Shown piece after piece: positions 1 through 8,369 of a stretch of DNA of 64,000 bases. Positions within the stretch are counted from its first letter, which is position 1. Every line of letters begins with the position of its first letter. The stretch is from NCBI RefSeq assembly GCF_009827395.1, contig NZ_WTYX01000001.1, positions 1-64,000 of the forward strand, in the 5' to 3' direction. This stretch comes from Pontixanthobacter aquaemixtae. Its GTDB lineage: Bacteria > Pseudomonadota > Alphaproteobacteria > Sphingomonadales > Sphingomonadaceae. The notes under the pieces were generated by a model. The model was given only the letters and a program-made list of their open reading frames with translations, had not been told where the DNA came from and searched no databases. The translations under genes were made by a program, and so were the position numbers.

Positions 1-429
1 CGCAATGCGCTGGTCGGTTTTGCGACGCAGTCTGCGCGCGACGCGCTCGATAGCCGGATTTCAACCGCGCTGGTCGAGCAGACCGCGACGATGGTGTTCA
101 TGCCCAACAGCCGCGCGCGGGCAGAGGATTATTGCGACGGGTTTGGCCTGTCACAGCACGAGTTGGCGGTCATCAAATCGCTCCCCGCGCATAGCCGGTG
201 TTTCCTGGTGCGGCAGCCCGATGCATCGGTGGTGGTGCGTCTCGATCTGTCGAGCGCGCCCGAAGTTCTCACCATCCTGTCCGGACGCGAGGCCTCGGTA
301 CGCAAGCTCGATTTTCTGCGGCAGTCGCTGGGCGATGACCCTGCGGAATGGTACCCTGCGCTGACCGGCAAAGGCTGGCCGGGCGATGCCGGCGCTGATG
401 ATGGTGCCGTTTGGCAAGCCGCGGAATGA
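1..429 (+). CDS. virB4: VirB4 family type IV secretion ATPase, C-terminal part (5' end outside window)
   Basis: The frame is open from base 1 to the stop at 427-429, so only the last 142 residues are present. They contain ATQSARDAL followed by TALVEQTATMVFMPN, which matches the end of the VirB4/TrbE ATPase domain, where motifs of the form TQSPxDAL and EQTATxIFxPN are conserved. VirB4 is the inner-membrane-associated ATPase that powers pilus assembly and substrate transfer; the Walker A and B region lies upstream of the window. The stop overlaps the region where the virB6 frame opens, consistent with one operon. The assignment rests on this short stretch plus the downstream virB genes. Confidence 0.85.
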   Translation, partial: RNALVGFATQSARDALDSRISTALVEQTATMVFMPNSRARAEDYCDGFGLSQHELAVIKSLPAHSRCFLVRQPDASVVVRLDLSSAPEVLTILSGREASVRKLDFLRQSLGDDPAEWYPALTGKGWPGDAGADDGAVWQAAE

Positions 430-439
430 GACCGGGCGA

Positions 440-1639
440 ATGAGCGGCAATTGCGAAGCTTTGATGCAGGATGTCGGCTCGGGCGTGGCGGCGGCGCTGC
501 GCGCGGTCGATTGCACCGCGTCTGAAGTCAGCGCAGCGGTTTTTGGACGGCTGTTCGCACCGGGCGGCACGATGGCACCGGTGCTGACGATTTTGCTCGC
601 GCTGTTTATCGCTTTCTTCGCGATTGCGCTGCTGCTGGGCCGCAGCAATCTGTCTGTTCGTTCGCTCGTTCCGCGCATGCTGACGTTGGGATTGGTGGTG
701 ACCTTTGCAACAAGCTGGGTCGCCTATCAGGCGGTGGTGTGGAACCTCGCGATTGGCGCGCCCGGTTATCTGGCCGGTATTCTGACCGGTAGCGAGGGTT
801 CGGCGACCACCACATTCGCCGACAAGATCGATATAGCATTGCTCTCGGTGCAGCAGGCCACCGCAGGCGGGCAGACCAACGGCCAACCTCCTGCCGAAAT
901 TACTGCATTCTCCCCGCTTGGCATCTTGTGGCTTGGAGCAATCCTGCTGCTGCTGGGCACAGTGGGCGTTATGGTCACCGCGCGGATCGGCCTTGCGCTG
1001 CTCGTTGCACTGGGCCCGATCTTCGTAGTCATGGCGCTGTTTACCAGCACGCGCGGGCTGTTTGTCGGTTGGCTCAAAGGCGTTGTGATGCTGGGGCTGA
1101 CACCGCTCTTCGCCGTGCTTGGCGGCGGCGTGATGCTGGAAATGGCGGTGCCGATCCTCTCCTCTCTCAGCCAGACGCCGGGCCAAATCGATCCGCGTTC
1201 TGCCATGGCATTCTTCCTGTTCGGCGCTGTGCACATGGCGCTGATGATCATGGTGCTCAAAGTCACCGCAACGATGGTTTCGAATTGGCGCGTATTCGGG
1301 TTTGCCGATGCAGGAAAAACCGATCGCGATGACGCGCTGCCACGGCAAGAACCAGTGCAGACAGCCGCCGCGTCTTTCGCGCCGCTTTCCACTGCACAAG
1401 CCGCCGGGCTCTCCGCGCCGCCGCGCCGGACCATTCCGGTATCGGGTATCGCGCCATCGCAAGCGGCAAATGATGGCGCGGGCGGGGAAAGCGCAGCACC
1501 CCGGCGCGAAACCCGCATTTATGCAACCTCATCGGGTGGCGGCCCGGCGCAGCAGCTTACCCCCGCTGCGTCGCGCACCCATGGCATTGGTAACCGGTTC
1601 CGCGGTGCCACTGCCAAAATGTCGGAGAAGTTCAAATGA
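440..1639 (+). CDS. virB6: VirB6/TrbL-type polytopic inner-membrane protein
   Basis: A 399-residue protein with at least five or six hydrophobic segments. These include a long one near residues 35-55 after APGGTMAPVLT, a central pair around GILWLGAILLLLGTVGVMV, and later segments around GLTPLFAVLGGGVML and AMAFFLFGAVHMALMIMV. The C-terminal 90 residues are hydrophilic and rich in Pro, Ala and Arg. VirB6 is the inner-membrane channel component of type IV secretion systems, and the position after virB4 supports the call. I chose the ATG at 440 (MSGNCEAL); an in-frame ATG at 386 overlaps virB4 and is less likely. The stop overlaps the virB9 start as ATGA (1636-1639), indicating translational coupling. 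Confidence 0.82.
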   Translation: MSGNCEALMQDVGSGVAAALRAVDCTASEVSAAVFGRLFAPGGTMAPVLTILLALFIAFFAIALLLGRSNLSVRSLVPRMLTLGLVVTFATSWVAYQAVVWNLAIGAPGYLAGILTGSEGSATTTFADKIDIALLSVQQATAGGQTNGQPPAEITAFSPLGILWLGAILLLLGTVGVMVTARIGLALLVALGPIFVVMALFTSTRGLFVGWLKGVVMLGLTPLFAVLGGGVMLEMAVPILSSLSQTPGQIDPRSAMAFFLFGAVHMALMIMVLKVTATMVSNWRVFGFADAGKTDRDDALPRQEPVQTAAASFAPLSTAQAAGLSAPPRRTIPVSGIAPSQAANDGAGGESAAPRRETRIYATSSGGGPAQQLTPAASRTHGIGNRFRGATAKMSEKFK

Positions 1640-2439
1640 CCCGCGCGCTTAAATCCATCCCGCTTGCTTTGCTGGCGCTTTCTGTTGCGGCAAATCCTGC
1701 CTTGGCGGAAGACCCGCGACTGGTCGAGCGATTCTATGACCCCGCAGAGGTCGTCCGGATCGAAGGCAAGACCAAAGTTGCTGCTACGATTGCTTTCGCG
1801 CCGGACGAAAGGATCGAGAATGTCGTCGTGGGCGATTCCGCCGCGTGGCAGGTCACGCCAAACAAACGCGCCAACCATTTGTTTGTGAAACCGCTCGACC
1901 CCACCGCGCGGACCAATATGACGGTGATTACCGACCGGCATACTTACCTGTTCGATCTGGTGGCGAACCCCAAGGCGAGGCCGCTTTATGTGCTACGCTT
2001 CGCATACCCTGAAGAGCCCGAGCAGCAGGAAGAGCCAGCGGCTCCGGTGGGAGAGCCAAACGCAGTGGAACTGGCTGCCGCGAACGATCCTTATGCTGTG
2101 GTCGATCCGGCTGCGCTCAATTTTGAATGGGCGCGGGAAGGGGACCAAAACCTACTCCCCGCGCGTGCCTATGACGATGGAAATGCAACGTTCTTGACAT
2201 GGGATCCGGGCAAAGCCGTTCCGGCTATCTTGATTAAGGATGCCAAGGGCACCGAAGGTCCCGTGAACTTTTCCGTGCGCGGCGAAACGGTTGTGGTCGA
2301 CGGCGTGCCGCGCGAAATTGTGCTGCGCTCCGGCAAGGAAGCCGCGACGCTGACCAATATAGGGCCGGTGCGCACCGGCAGAATAGAAACGCAGGCTTCG
2401 TTCGCGGGTCCAGCCATCGTTTCCGGCAGAGGGAATTGA
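1636..2439 (+). CDS. virB9: VirB9/TrbG/CagX-type outer-membrane complex protein
   Basis: A 267-residue protein with a clear signal peptide (LALLALSVAANPALA, cleavage after about residue 24). It then shows the VirB9 N-terminal pattern: repeated beta strands with VAATIAFAPDERIENVVVGD, a TNMTVITDRHTYLFDL motif near residues 95-110, and a C-terminal domain with YDDGNATFLTW. VirB9 forms the outer ring of the type IV secretion core complex with VirB7 and VirB10. It overlaps virB6 by four bases, and its stop is two bases before the virB10 ATG. VirB8, which usually sits just upstream of virB9, is not present between virB6 and virB9 here. Confidence 0.9.
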   Translation: MTRALKSIPLALLALSVAANPALAEDPRLVERFYDPAEVVRIEGKTKVAATIAFAPDERIENVVVGDSAAWQVTPNKRANHLFVKPLDPTARTNMTVITDRHTYLFDLVANPKARPLYVLRFAYPEEPEQQEEPAAPVGEPNAVELAAANDPYAVVDPAALNFEWAREGDQNLLPARAYDDGNATFLTWDPGKAVPAILIKDAKGTEGPVNFSVRGETVVVDGVPREIVLRSGKEAATLTNIGPVRTGRIETQASFAGPAIVSGRGN

Positions 2440-2441
2440 CC

Positions 2442-3572
2442 ATGCGTCTCAAGAACAAATTACCCGGCAAAGTCAGCGCCTCGAACGATGTGGACCCGCG
2501 CGAGCAGGAAAGCGCCGAAATTATCGATCTGGCGAGCCGCAATTCCTTCCCTGCGGTGACCCAGCGCAAAGGTAAGTCCGACGGTTTGGCTTTGGCAGCG
2601 GGCGTTGCGTTGGTTGCGGCGATAGGCGGCGTCACCTTCTGGGGCATGAATTCCGCCAAGGTTCCTCCGCCGCAAGGAGTGGGCGGTCAGCAGCCGGCAC
2701 AGCCAGCAGCGCCAGCCAACAAGCCCGCTGCCGCGCAGCAGCCGGTGGCCTCTGGCGCTGTCCAACCGGCGGCCGTGCCGCAGCTCAGCGACCCCGCACC
2801 TTCGCCGGTGCTCGCGAACACACCGGTGGTGAATCCCGGGCCGGCGGTGAACCCGTACTCCACCCCAACCGTGGTCTTCGATGCCGGCGGCACCCCGCTT
2901 GGCACAGTCTCGGTGCCCGCGGCTGCCCAGGGCGAAGCGCCCGCACAAGTGGTGCCAGGTGGCCGTTCGGCAAATGATTTTGCCAGCCGCGTCGGCGGTG
3001 TTGGCGGCGGGCCTGCGCAGGCCAAGGCGATGGTCAATCCCGCGACCACCGTCACCGAAGGAACGTTGATCCCCGCAATTCTCGAAACCGCGATTGATAC
3101 CAATGTGCCCGGCTTCGTCCGCGCGGTGGTGAGCCAGGACGTGCGCAGTTTTGACGGAAAGAACGTGCTGGTCCCGCGCAGCTCGCGCCTGATCGGGCAA
3201 TATCAATCGGGTGTGCAGAACGGCCAGAAGCGCGCTTATGTCATCTGGACCAGGCTGATCCGCCCCGATGGTGCATCGGTAAACCTGCAATCACCGGCTG
3301 TCGGATTTGACGGAACCACGGGCCTTGCGGGCAAAGTCAGCAGCAACTTCTTCCAGCGTTTCGGTTCGGCGATGTTGTTGTCGGTTGTGGGCGGCCTGTC
3401 TGCCATCGGCACAGGGGGTGCGTCGGTAATATTGGGCGGCGGCGGCCAAGCCGCTGCAGCAGCGGCGCAGCAAGACAGCCAGATCGGCCCGACAATCCGC
3501 GTGCGGATGGGCGAACCGATCCGCGTGTTTACCGCGCGTGATCTCGACTTCTCTTCTGTCACAGGCGGCTGA
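2442..3572 (+). CDS. virB10: VirB10/TrbI-type core complex protein
   Basis: A 376-residue protein. A short cytosolic N-terminus is followed by one membrane segment (LALAAGVALVAAIGGVTFWGM, about residues 50-70). Then comes a long Pro/Ala/Gln-rich periplasmic linker (to about residue 180) and the conserved C-terminal beta-barrel domain. That domain contains TLIPAILETAIDTNVPGFV, VLVPRSSRLIGQY and IRPDGASVNLQSPA, all hallmarks of VirB10/TrbI. VirB10 spans both membranes and transmits ATPase state to the outer-membrane pore. The ATG at 2442 was chosen over a TTG at 2436 that overlaps the virB9 stop. The next gene starts 10 bases after its stop. Confidence 0.9.
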   Translation: MRLKNKLPGKVSASNDVDPREQESAEIIDLASRNSFPAVTQRKGKSDGLALAAGVALVAAIGGVTFWGMNSAKVPPPQGVGGQQPAQPAAPANKPAAAQQPVASGAVQPAAVPQLSDPAPSPVLANTPVVNPGPAVNPYSTPTVVFDAGGTPLGTVSVPAAAQGEAPAQVVPGGRSANDFASRVGGVGGGPAQAKAMVNPATTVTEGTLIPAILETAIDTNVPGFVRAVVSQDVRSFDGKNVLVPRSSRLIGQYQSGVQNGQKRAYVIWTRLIRPDGASVNLQSPAVGFDGTTGLAGKVSSNFFQRFGSAMLLSVVGGLSAIGTGGASVILGGGGQAAAAAAQQDSQIGPTIRVRMGEPIRVFTARDLDFSSVTGG

Positions 3573-3582
3573 AGTTCTACCC

Positions 3583-4626
3583 ATGAGCGCAGACATCCAT
3601 TCCTTGCACGCCGAAGCAGTGGACCCCGCGCAAGATGCGTCTTCGCCGCAATTGGATGCGGAGCGCAGCGTCTATCTTGATGCCTATCTGGAACCGTTCC
3701 GGCCATGGCTGGAACGCGATACGGTGACCGAAATTCTGGTCAATCGTCCGGGCGAGGTGTGGATCGAAGATGCGTCCTCGCCAGGTATGCGCAAATTTGC
3801 GACGCCGGAAATTGATGACCGGCTTGTCCAGCGTCTCGCCGAACAGGTCGCGCGGGTCAGCCATCAAGGGATCAATCGTGAGCATCCCTTGCTCGGCGCG
3901 ACCTTGCCTGCGCAAGGCGGACAGAGCGGGGCGCGAATCCAGTTTTGCGGTCCGCCCGCTTCGCGCAAACATTGGGTCATGGCAATCCGCCGGCACAGGC
4001 GGCTCGAGCTTCCGCTCGATGCCTATGATGCAGGGCCTTTGACCGCTGTTAAGCCCGCGCCGATGCCGCATCCGCAGCAGGAACCGATAGCCTTTCTGCG
4101 CGCCGCGATTGCTGCGCGGCGTACAATTCTGATCTCTGGCGGAACTTCGACAGGTAAGACCACTTTCCTCAACGCCATGCTTGACGAGATACCCGCCCAC
4201 GAACGCGTGGTATTGGTCGAAGATACGCCCGAACTCAGACTGCCGGGTGAAAATGGCGTGGGGCTGGTGGCCGTCAAGGGCGAGCTGGGCGAGGCGAAAG
4301 TCACTGCCAACGAGCTGCTTCAAGCGGCGCTGCGCCTGCGCCCTGACCGGATTGTGCTGGGCGAATTGCGCGGCGAGGAAAGCGTCAGCTTCCTGCGCGC
4401 AATCAATACCGGCCATCCGGGTAGCTTCTCCACCATTCACGCCAACAGCCTGCGCGGCGCGCTGGAGCAATTGGCGCTGATGGTTATGCAAACGGGTATC
4501 GGGCTCACCCGGCCCGACACCATCGCTTATGCCGCGTCGGTCATTGATGTGATCGTCCAGCTCGGCCGCGACGAGAATGGCAAGCGCGGGATCAAATCGA
4601 TCGCAGAGACCGCTACTCTTCTATAG
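3583..4626 (+). CDS. virB11: VirB11-type traffic ATPase
   Basis: A 347-residue protein with the complete set of secretion-ATPase motifs. These are the N-terminal domain with TVTEILVNRPGEVWIE, Walker A GGTSTGKTT, the Asp box region VLVEDTPELR, Walker B-like IVLGELRGEE, and the His box GHPGSFSTIHA. VirB11 is a hexameric cytosolic ATPase at the base of type IV secretion systems. The ATG at 3583 lies 10 bases after the virB10 stop; a GTG at 3538 would overlap virB10 and is less likely. It is the last gene of the operon. No virD4 coupling protein or relaxase follows in the window, and the next feature is tRNA-Leu. Confidence 0.93.
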   Translation: MSADIHSLHAEAVDPAQDASSPQLDAERSVYLDAYLEPFRPWLERDTVTEILVNRPGEVWIEDASSPGMRKFATPEIDDRLVQRLAEQVARVSHQGINREHPLLGATLPAQGGQSGARIQFCGPPASRKHWVMAIRRHRRLELPLDAYDAGPLTAVKPAPMPHPQQEPIAFLRAAIAARRTILISGGTSTGKTTFLNAMLDEIPAHERVVLVEDTPELRLPGENGVGLVAVKGELGEAKVTANELLQAALRLRPDRIVLGELRGEESVSFLRAINTGHPGSFSTIHANSLRGALEQLALMVMQTGIGLTRPDTIAYAASVIDVIVQLGRDENGKRGIKSIAETATLL

Positions 4627-4825
4627 AGTAACGGCGTCAGGACGGCCATTGCGGCAAAACTGCATTGCTGGCGGCAATTTCGAGAATCGGAAATTCCGAG
4701 CTGAAAAAGCGTTGAGAGTGCAAGGAATCAATCAACGATTCGAACAAATAACCGCCACGCAAATGCGCGAAACGCGGTGATAATTCATGCCCAATTATCT
4801 CATAAAAAGAATAGATTAGACTGTT

Positions 4826-4912
4826 TGGTGCGGTCGAGAAGACTCGAACTTCCACGGGCGTTAGCCCACAACGACCTCAACGTTGCGCGTCTACCAGTTC
4901 CGCCACGACCGC
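4826..4912 (-). tRNA. tRNA-Leu (GAG)
   Basis: Read on the minus strand, a type II tRNA starts GCGGTCGTGGCGGAACTGG and closes with CGACCGC, an A discriminator and an encoded CCA. The anticodon stem-loop CAACG-TTGAGGT-CGTTG gives anticodon GAG (leucine). The long variable arm and the TTCGAGTCT T-loop are present. Its 3' end faces virB11, 200 bases away. The acceptor stem pairs perfectly over 7 bp. Confidence 0.95.
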
Positions 4913-5045
4913 ACACAGTCAGCAGGGCTGGTATTACCGGCCCGCTTGGTAGGAGCGCGCCACTAGCAAAGCGCCATGCACCGCGCAAGCGCCGTAATGC
5001 AGCTTGGAGGCACTAATTTTTGCGAATGCTCGCGTCGCTATTGGC

Positions 5046-6011
5046 TTAGTTCGGTTTCCAGCCGATTTCGGCAAATTTGGCGGCCTTAGGTACGTCCCTG
5101 ACTGCCTCGTTGATTGTCATGCTTTCGCCGGGTGCAAGCGTGCTCTTTGGCGGGACTACTTCCCAGCTGTAAATTGGCGTGTTGCGTTCATTGCGCATGA
5201 CAATCAGGATCGACGGAACGCGCTGCGTTTCGCGGCCCGTATTGGTTACAGTCCCGCTCGCTCCAAAAAATTCGGAACCGTTGGGCAAAGTCCGCCGGTC
5301 CTGCTGGTCGGCGGGAAATTCCAGCACCAGATCGGGCTGCGCTACCGCAAATGTGGGTTTGCTTAGCGGGACCCAGTCGGGGACACCGTAATAGCTCACC
5401 GCGGCGACGATCCCGAGCGCGATCACGGCGAAGGCGGCAGCGGCGGCAGTCCAGATTTTGAGCGGATTGCGGCGCGATCGGAAGGGCGGTTCGTAATCGA
5501 ATTGCGACGTTTCGTCGTAATAGAAAGTTTCCGGCTCGGGCTCTGCATCTGCCTCGTCTTCGGCAGCTTCGACCACAGTTGGCGGAGGCGGAATTTCTTG
5601 ATCGTCGCCGTCGTCTTCGGAATTGGCCTGTTCGGAATCTGCATCTTCGGTCAATCCGCCTGTGTCGCGGTCAGCTGGTGGCGTTTCGTCGGCCTCAGGC
5701 TCAGGCGCGGTCGCATGGGTGTTGGAGAAACCCGGCTTGGTGTCGGATGCGGGTGCCTTGGGCTCTTCTGCGGCAGGCGCGGGTTGTTGAACCGGAGCCG
5801 GAGTGGGCGCTGGCGCCGGTGCCGGGGTGGGCCGGGGCGACGGTACCGGCGCCGCCTCGGGCGTTTTCTCGAAGTCCCCCAGATCAAGTTCCGGTCCGTC
5901 CTGATGCCAACTATGGCGGCATTTGGCGCAGCGCACAGTCCGCCCGTCAACACCGATCGCGGTGTCCGGGACGACATATTTCGTCGAACAGGCTGGGCAG
6001 GCGATAATCAT
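5046..6011 (-). CDS. Zinc-ribbon domain membrane protein (MJ0042-type N-terminus)
   Basis: A 321-residue protein. The N-terminus carries two CxxC pairs (CPACSTKY and CAKCRHSW, residues 5-32), the MJ0042-type zinc ribbon. A long acidic, Pro/Ala-rich disordered stretch follows (about residues 45-165). There is one membrane segment (IWTAAAAAFAVIALGIVAAVSYYG, about residues 187-210) and then a periplasmic beta-rich domain. The C-terminal part resembles the family of alphaproteobacterial zinc-ribbon proteins with a DUF3426-like end. It is divergent from ftsE (157-base gap), an arrangement I recall from Sphingomonadales. The function is not established; a role in envelope biology would be inference from position only. 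Confidence 0.75.
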   Translation of the reverse strand: MIIACPACSTKYVVPDTAIGVDGRTVRCAKCRHSWHQDGPELDLGDFEKTPEAAPVPSPRPTPAPAPAPTPAPVQQPAPAAEEPKAPASDTKPGFSNTHATAPEPEADETPPADRDTGGLTEDADSEQANSEDDGDDQEIPPPPTVVEAAEDEADAEPEPETFYYDETSQFDYEPPFRSRRNPLKIWTAAAAAFAVIALGIVAAVSYYGVPDWVPLSKPTFAVAQPDLVLEFPADQQDRRTLPNGSEFFGASGTVTNTGRETQRVPSILIVMRNERNTPIYSWEVVPPKSTLAPGESMTINEAVRDVPKAAKFAEIGWKPN

Positions 6012-6168
6012 ACTTGGGACAGGTTCATACGACTGTGTGCGAATCGCAACAAGGCTTACCGGACTGTGGGCAGGTCAGACGGTGGCTTTTTTCCACACCG
6101 AAGGGCGGCTATAGGCTGCACGGCATGCGAATTTTCATCCCTTCACTCCATCCTGCCGGACGCGCAAT

Positions 6169-6894
6169 ATGAGTATTGGCGACGGTGAAGGGGTCACATT
6201 CGACAATGTCGGATTGCGCTATGGCCAGGGCCGCGAGGCGTTGAGCGATGTGTCATTCACGCTGCATCCGGGCAGTTTCTATTTTCTGACGGGTGCCAGC
6301 GGCGCGGGTAAGACCTCGCTGCTCAAGCTGCTTTATCTGGCGCAGCGCCCTTCGCGCGGTGCCATCCGGATGTTTGGCACCGATGTGATCACATTACCGC
6401 GCGATCGCCTGCCTGCTTTCCGGCGCCGCCTTGGCGTTGTGTTTCAGGATTTCCGCCTGGTCCCGCATCTATCGGCTTTCGACAATGTTGCTTTGCCGCT
6501 GCGCGTATCGGGCGTCCGGGAAAGCGATCTGGTCAAACCGGTCACCGATATGCTCGATTGGGTCGGGCTGGCGGACCGGCACAATGCGCGGCCCGCAACA
6601 TTGTCGGGCGGCGAGCAACAGCGCGTCGCGATTGCCCGCGCGGTGATCGCACGGCCCGATATGCTGGTGGCTGACGAACCAACGGGTAACGTCGATCCGG
6701 AAATGGCGCTCAAGCTGCTGCGGCTTTTCGAATCGCTCAACCGGCTGGGGACGACGGTTATTGTCGCGACTCACGATGTGCATTTGCTCAAGAAAGTTCC
6801 CGAGTCCTTGATCATGCGGCTCGATAAGGGGCGGCTCCACGACCCGACGGGGGCTTTGCGCTACCCGCCCAAAGCTTCAGGACCGCGAGCATGA
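6169..6894 (+). CDS. ftsE: Cell division ATP-binding protein FtsE
   Basis: A 241-residue ABC ATPase. Walker A is GASGAGKTS (residues 42-50), the Q-loop region is VFQDFRLVPHLSAFDNVALPL, the signature is LSGGEQQR (about 145), Walker B is MLVADEPTGNVDP, and the H-loop is VATHDVH. FtsE with FtsX forms the complex that couples the division ring to periplasmic peptidoglycan hydrolases. The short connection and the PTGNVDP sequence are typical of FtsE rather than LolD. The stop overlaps ftsX as ATGA at 6891-6894, so the pair is translationally coupled. Confidence 0.93.
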   Translation: MSIGDGEGVTFDNVGLRYGQGREALSDVSFTLHPGSFYFLTGASGAGKTSLLKLLYLAQRPSRGAIRMFGTDVITLPRDRLPAFRRRLGVVFQDFRLVPHLSAFDNVALPLRVSGVRESDLVKPVTDMLDWVGLADRHNARPATLSGGEQQRVAIARAVIARPDMLVADEPTGNVDPEMALKLLRLFESLNRLGTTVIVATHDVHLLKKVPESLIMRLDKGRLHDPTGALRYPPKASGPRA

Positions 6895-7835
6895 GCACCA
6901 ATCCGGCAAAACCGCCCGCTTTGGGCCGAAAGACCGCGCGCGGATTGATTCCGTTTCGCGGCGAGCGGGCGGCGCAGCTGGTTCCGCAGGCACGGCTCGC
7001 TGGTCCGATGCCGTGGGTCATCGCGATTATGGTCACGCTAACAGTGATTGCGGCGGCTGGCGGATTGGTGCTCAACAACGTCGCGTCCACTGCACGCGCC
7101 GAGCTGGCGAGCGGTGCGACGGTCCAGATTCTCGACGCTTCGCCCAGCGAGCGTGGACGTCAGGCGCAAGCTGCGGTTGTGCTGCTGCAGGACCATCCCG
7201 CGGTCGCCTCCATTCGCCGCGTGCCCGATGAGGAGCTGAGCGAACTGTTGGAGCCGTGGCTGGGAGTCGGCGTCGACAATGAAGCCGTTCCGGTGCCCGC
7301 ATTGATCGATGTGCGATTGAAAGAAGGCGTGACCGAACAGGCATTGGGCGATCTGCGGCACGATCTGGCCGGGACCGCGCCGGCAGCGCGGATCGATGCG
7401 CAGTCCAGCTGGCTTGCGCCAGTATTTTCCGCAATCGAATCCTTGCAATGGCTTTCTGCCGCATTGGTCATTCTGCTGGGGCTAACAAGCGCCGCGGCGG
7501 TGTGGCTTGCCGCGCGCAGTGCGCTGGGAACAAATCAGGATACGATCGAGATCGTCCATCTCCTCGGCGGTACCGACACACAGATCGCGCAGATATTCGA
7601 ACGTTCGATCGGCTTCGACGCTACTCTTGGCGGCGCTGTGGGGCTCGGTTTGGGTCTGATCACCATCCTGTTTCTGGGTCAGGAATTTGGCGCGCTCGGC
7701 TCGGGAATGATGGCCGGTGGCGGGCTGAACTGGCTCGACTGGATTTTGATCGCGCTGATCCCGCTCCTTGGTGTAGTGATTGCGATGTTGACCGCGCGTT
7801 TCACTGTCGTGGCGGCGTTAAGGCGGATGCTTTGA
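6891..7835 (+). CDS. ftsX: Cell division permease-like protein FtsX
   Basis: A 314-residue protein with the FtsX layout. A cytosolic N-terminal tail is followed by TM1 (WVIAIMVTLTVIAAAGGLVL, about residues 42-62) and a periplasmic domain to about residue 180. Three TM segments follow, around ALVILLGLTSAAAVWLA, LGGAVGLGLGLITILFLG and WILIALIPLLGVVIAML. It overlaps ftsE by four bases. It works with FtsE to activate amidase-dependent cell separation. The following ydcF-like gene overlaps its stop by one base (TGATG at 7833-7837), so the transcription unit probably continues. Confidence 0.9.
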   Translation: MSTNPAKPPALGRKTARGLIPFRGERAAQLVPQARLAGPMPWVIAIMVTLTVIAAAGGLVLNNVASTARAELASGATVQILDASPSERGRQAQAAVVLLQDHPAVASIRRVPDEELSELLEPWLGVGVDNEAVPVPALIDVRLKEGVTEQALGDLRHDLAGTAPAARIDAQSSWLAPVFSAIESLQWLSAALVILLGLTSAAAVWLAARSALGTNQDTIEIVHLLGGTDTQIAQIFERSIGFDATLGGAVGLGLGLITILFLGQEFGALGSGMMAGGGLNWLDWILIALIPLLGVVIAMLTARFTVVAALRRML

Positions 7836-8362
7836 TGAAACGCTTTCTCGCATCGCTGATCACGATCTGGTTCATGGGCTTTATTGCCTTTTCGGTGACG
7901 TTGCCCGGGCCGGTAGAGGATGGTGCCGGCCGCGTTGTTATCGTCCCGACAGGGGCGGCGGGCCGGATCGAGCGCGGGCTGGAGCTGCTCGCCGCTGACG
8001 ATGCGCGCATTATGCTCGTCACCGGAGTAGATCGCGAAGTCAAACCCGGGGAATTTGCGGCGCAATTCGATGTTCCCATGCATGTCATGAAGTGCTGCGT
8101 GGTGCTGGGCTTTGACGCGGTTGATACGCGCGGAAACGCAACTGAGACTGCCCAATGGCTGGAGGCGAAGAATATTCGCACGATCCGGTTGGTGACCACC
8201 GATTGGCATATGCGGCGGGCCGCCAATGAATTGCGCGGAACTTTGCCGCCATCGATCACAATCATCGAGGATGCGGTGCCTTCGGAACCATCCCTGCGCA
8301 TCCTGTTTCTTGAATATCACAAATATGTTGCAAGCCTGGTCATGGGCTTGTTCCGAGGGTGA
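7835..8362 (+). CDS. YdcF/SanA-like DUF218 family protein
   Basis: A 175-residue protein with an N-terminal membrane anchor (LASLITIWFMGFIAFSVTL). It contains the DUF218 pattern VVIVPTGAAGRIERGLELL, IMLVTGVD, DTRGNATETAQWL and IRLVTTDWHMRRAANEL, with an acidic and histidine cluster (D, H, R) expected of this fold. Related proteins (YdcF, SanA, ElyC) act in envelope or cell-wall metabolism, but the exact reaction is not settled. The ATG at 7835 overlaps the ftsX stop. plsC begins 7 bases after its stop, placing it in an ftsE-ftsX-ydcF-plsC unit. Confidence 0.78.
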   Translation: MKRFLASLITIWFMGFIAFSVTLPGPVEDGAGRVVIVPTGAAGRIERGLELLAADDARIMLVTGVDREVKPGEFAAQFDVPMHVMKCCVVLGFDAVDTRGNATETAQWLEAKNIRTIRLVTTDWHMRRAANELRGTLPPSITIIEDAVPSEPSLRILFLEYHKYVASLVMGLFRG

Positions 8363-8369
8363 ATGCGCG

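Noticed and set aside
269-1462. 397-codon minus-strand frame across virB4/virB6
   Set aside because: Arg/His/Gln-rich shadow with no motif; virB6 on the plus strand has membrane segments and operon context.
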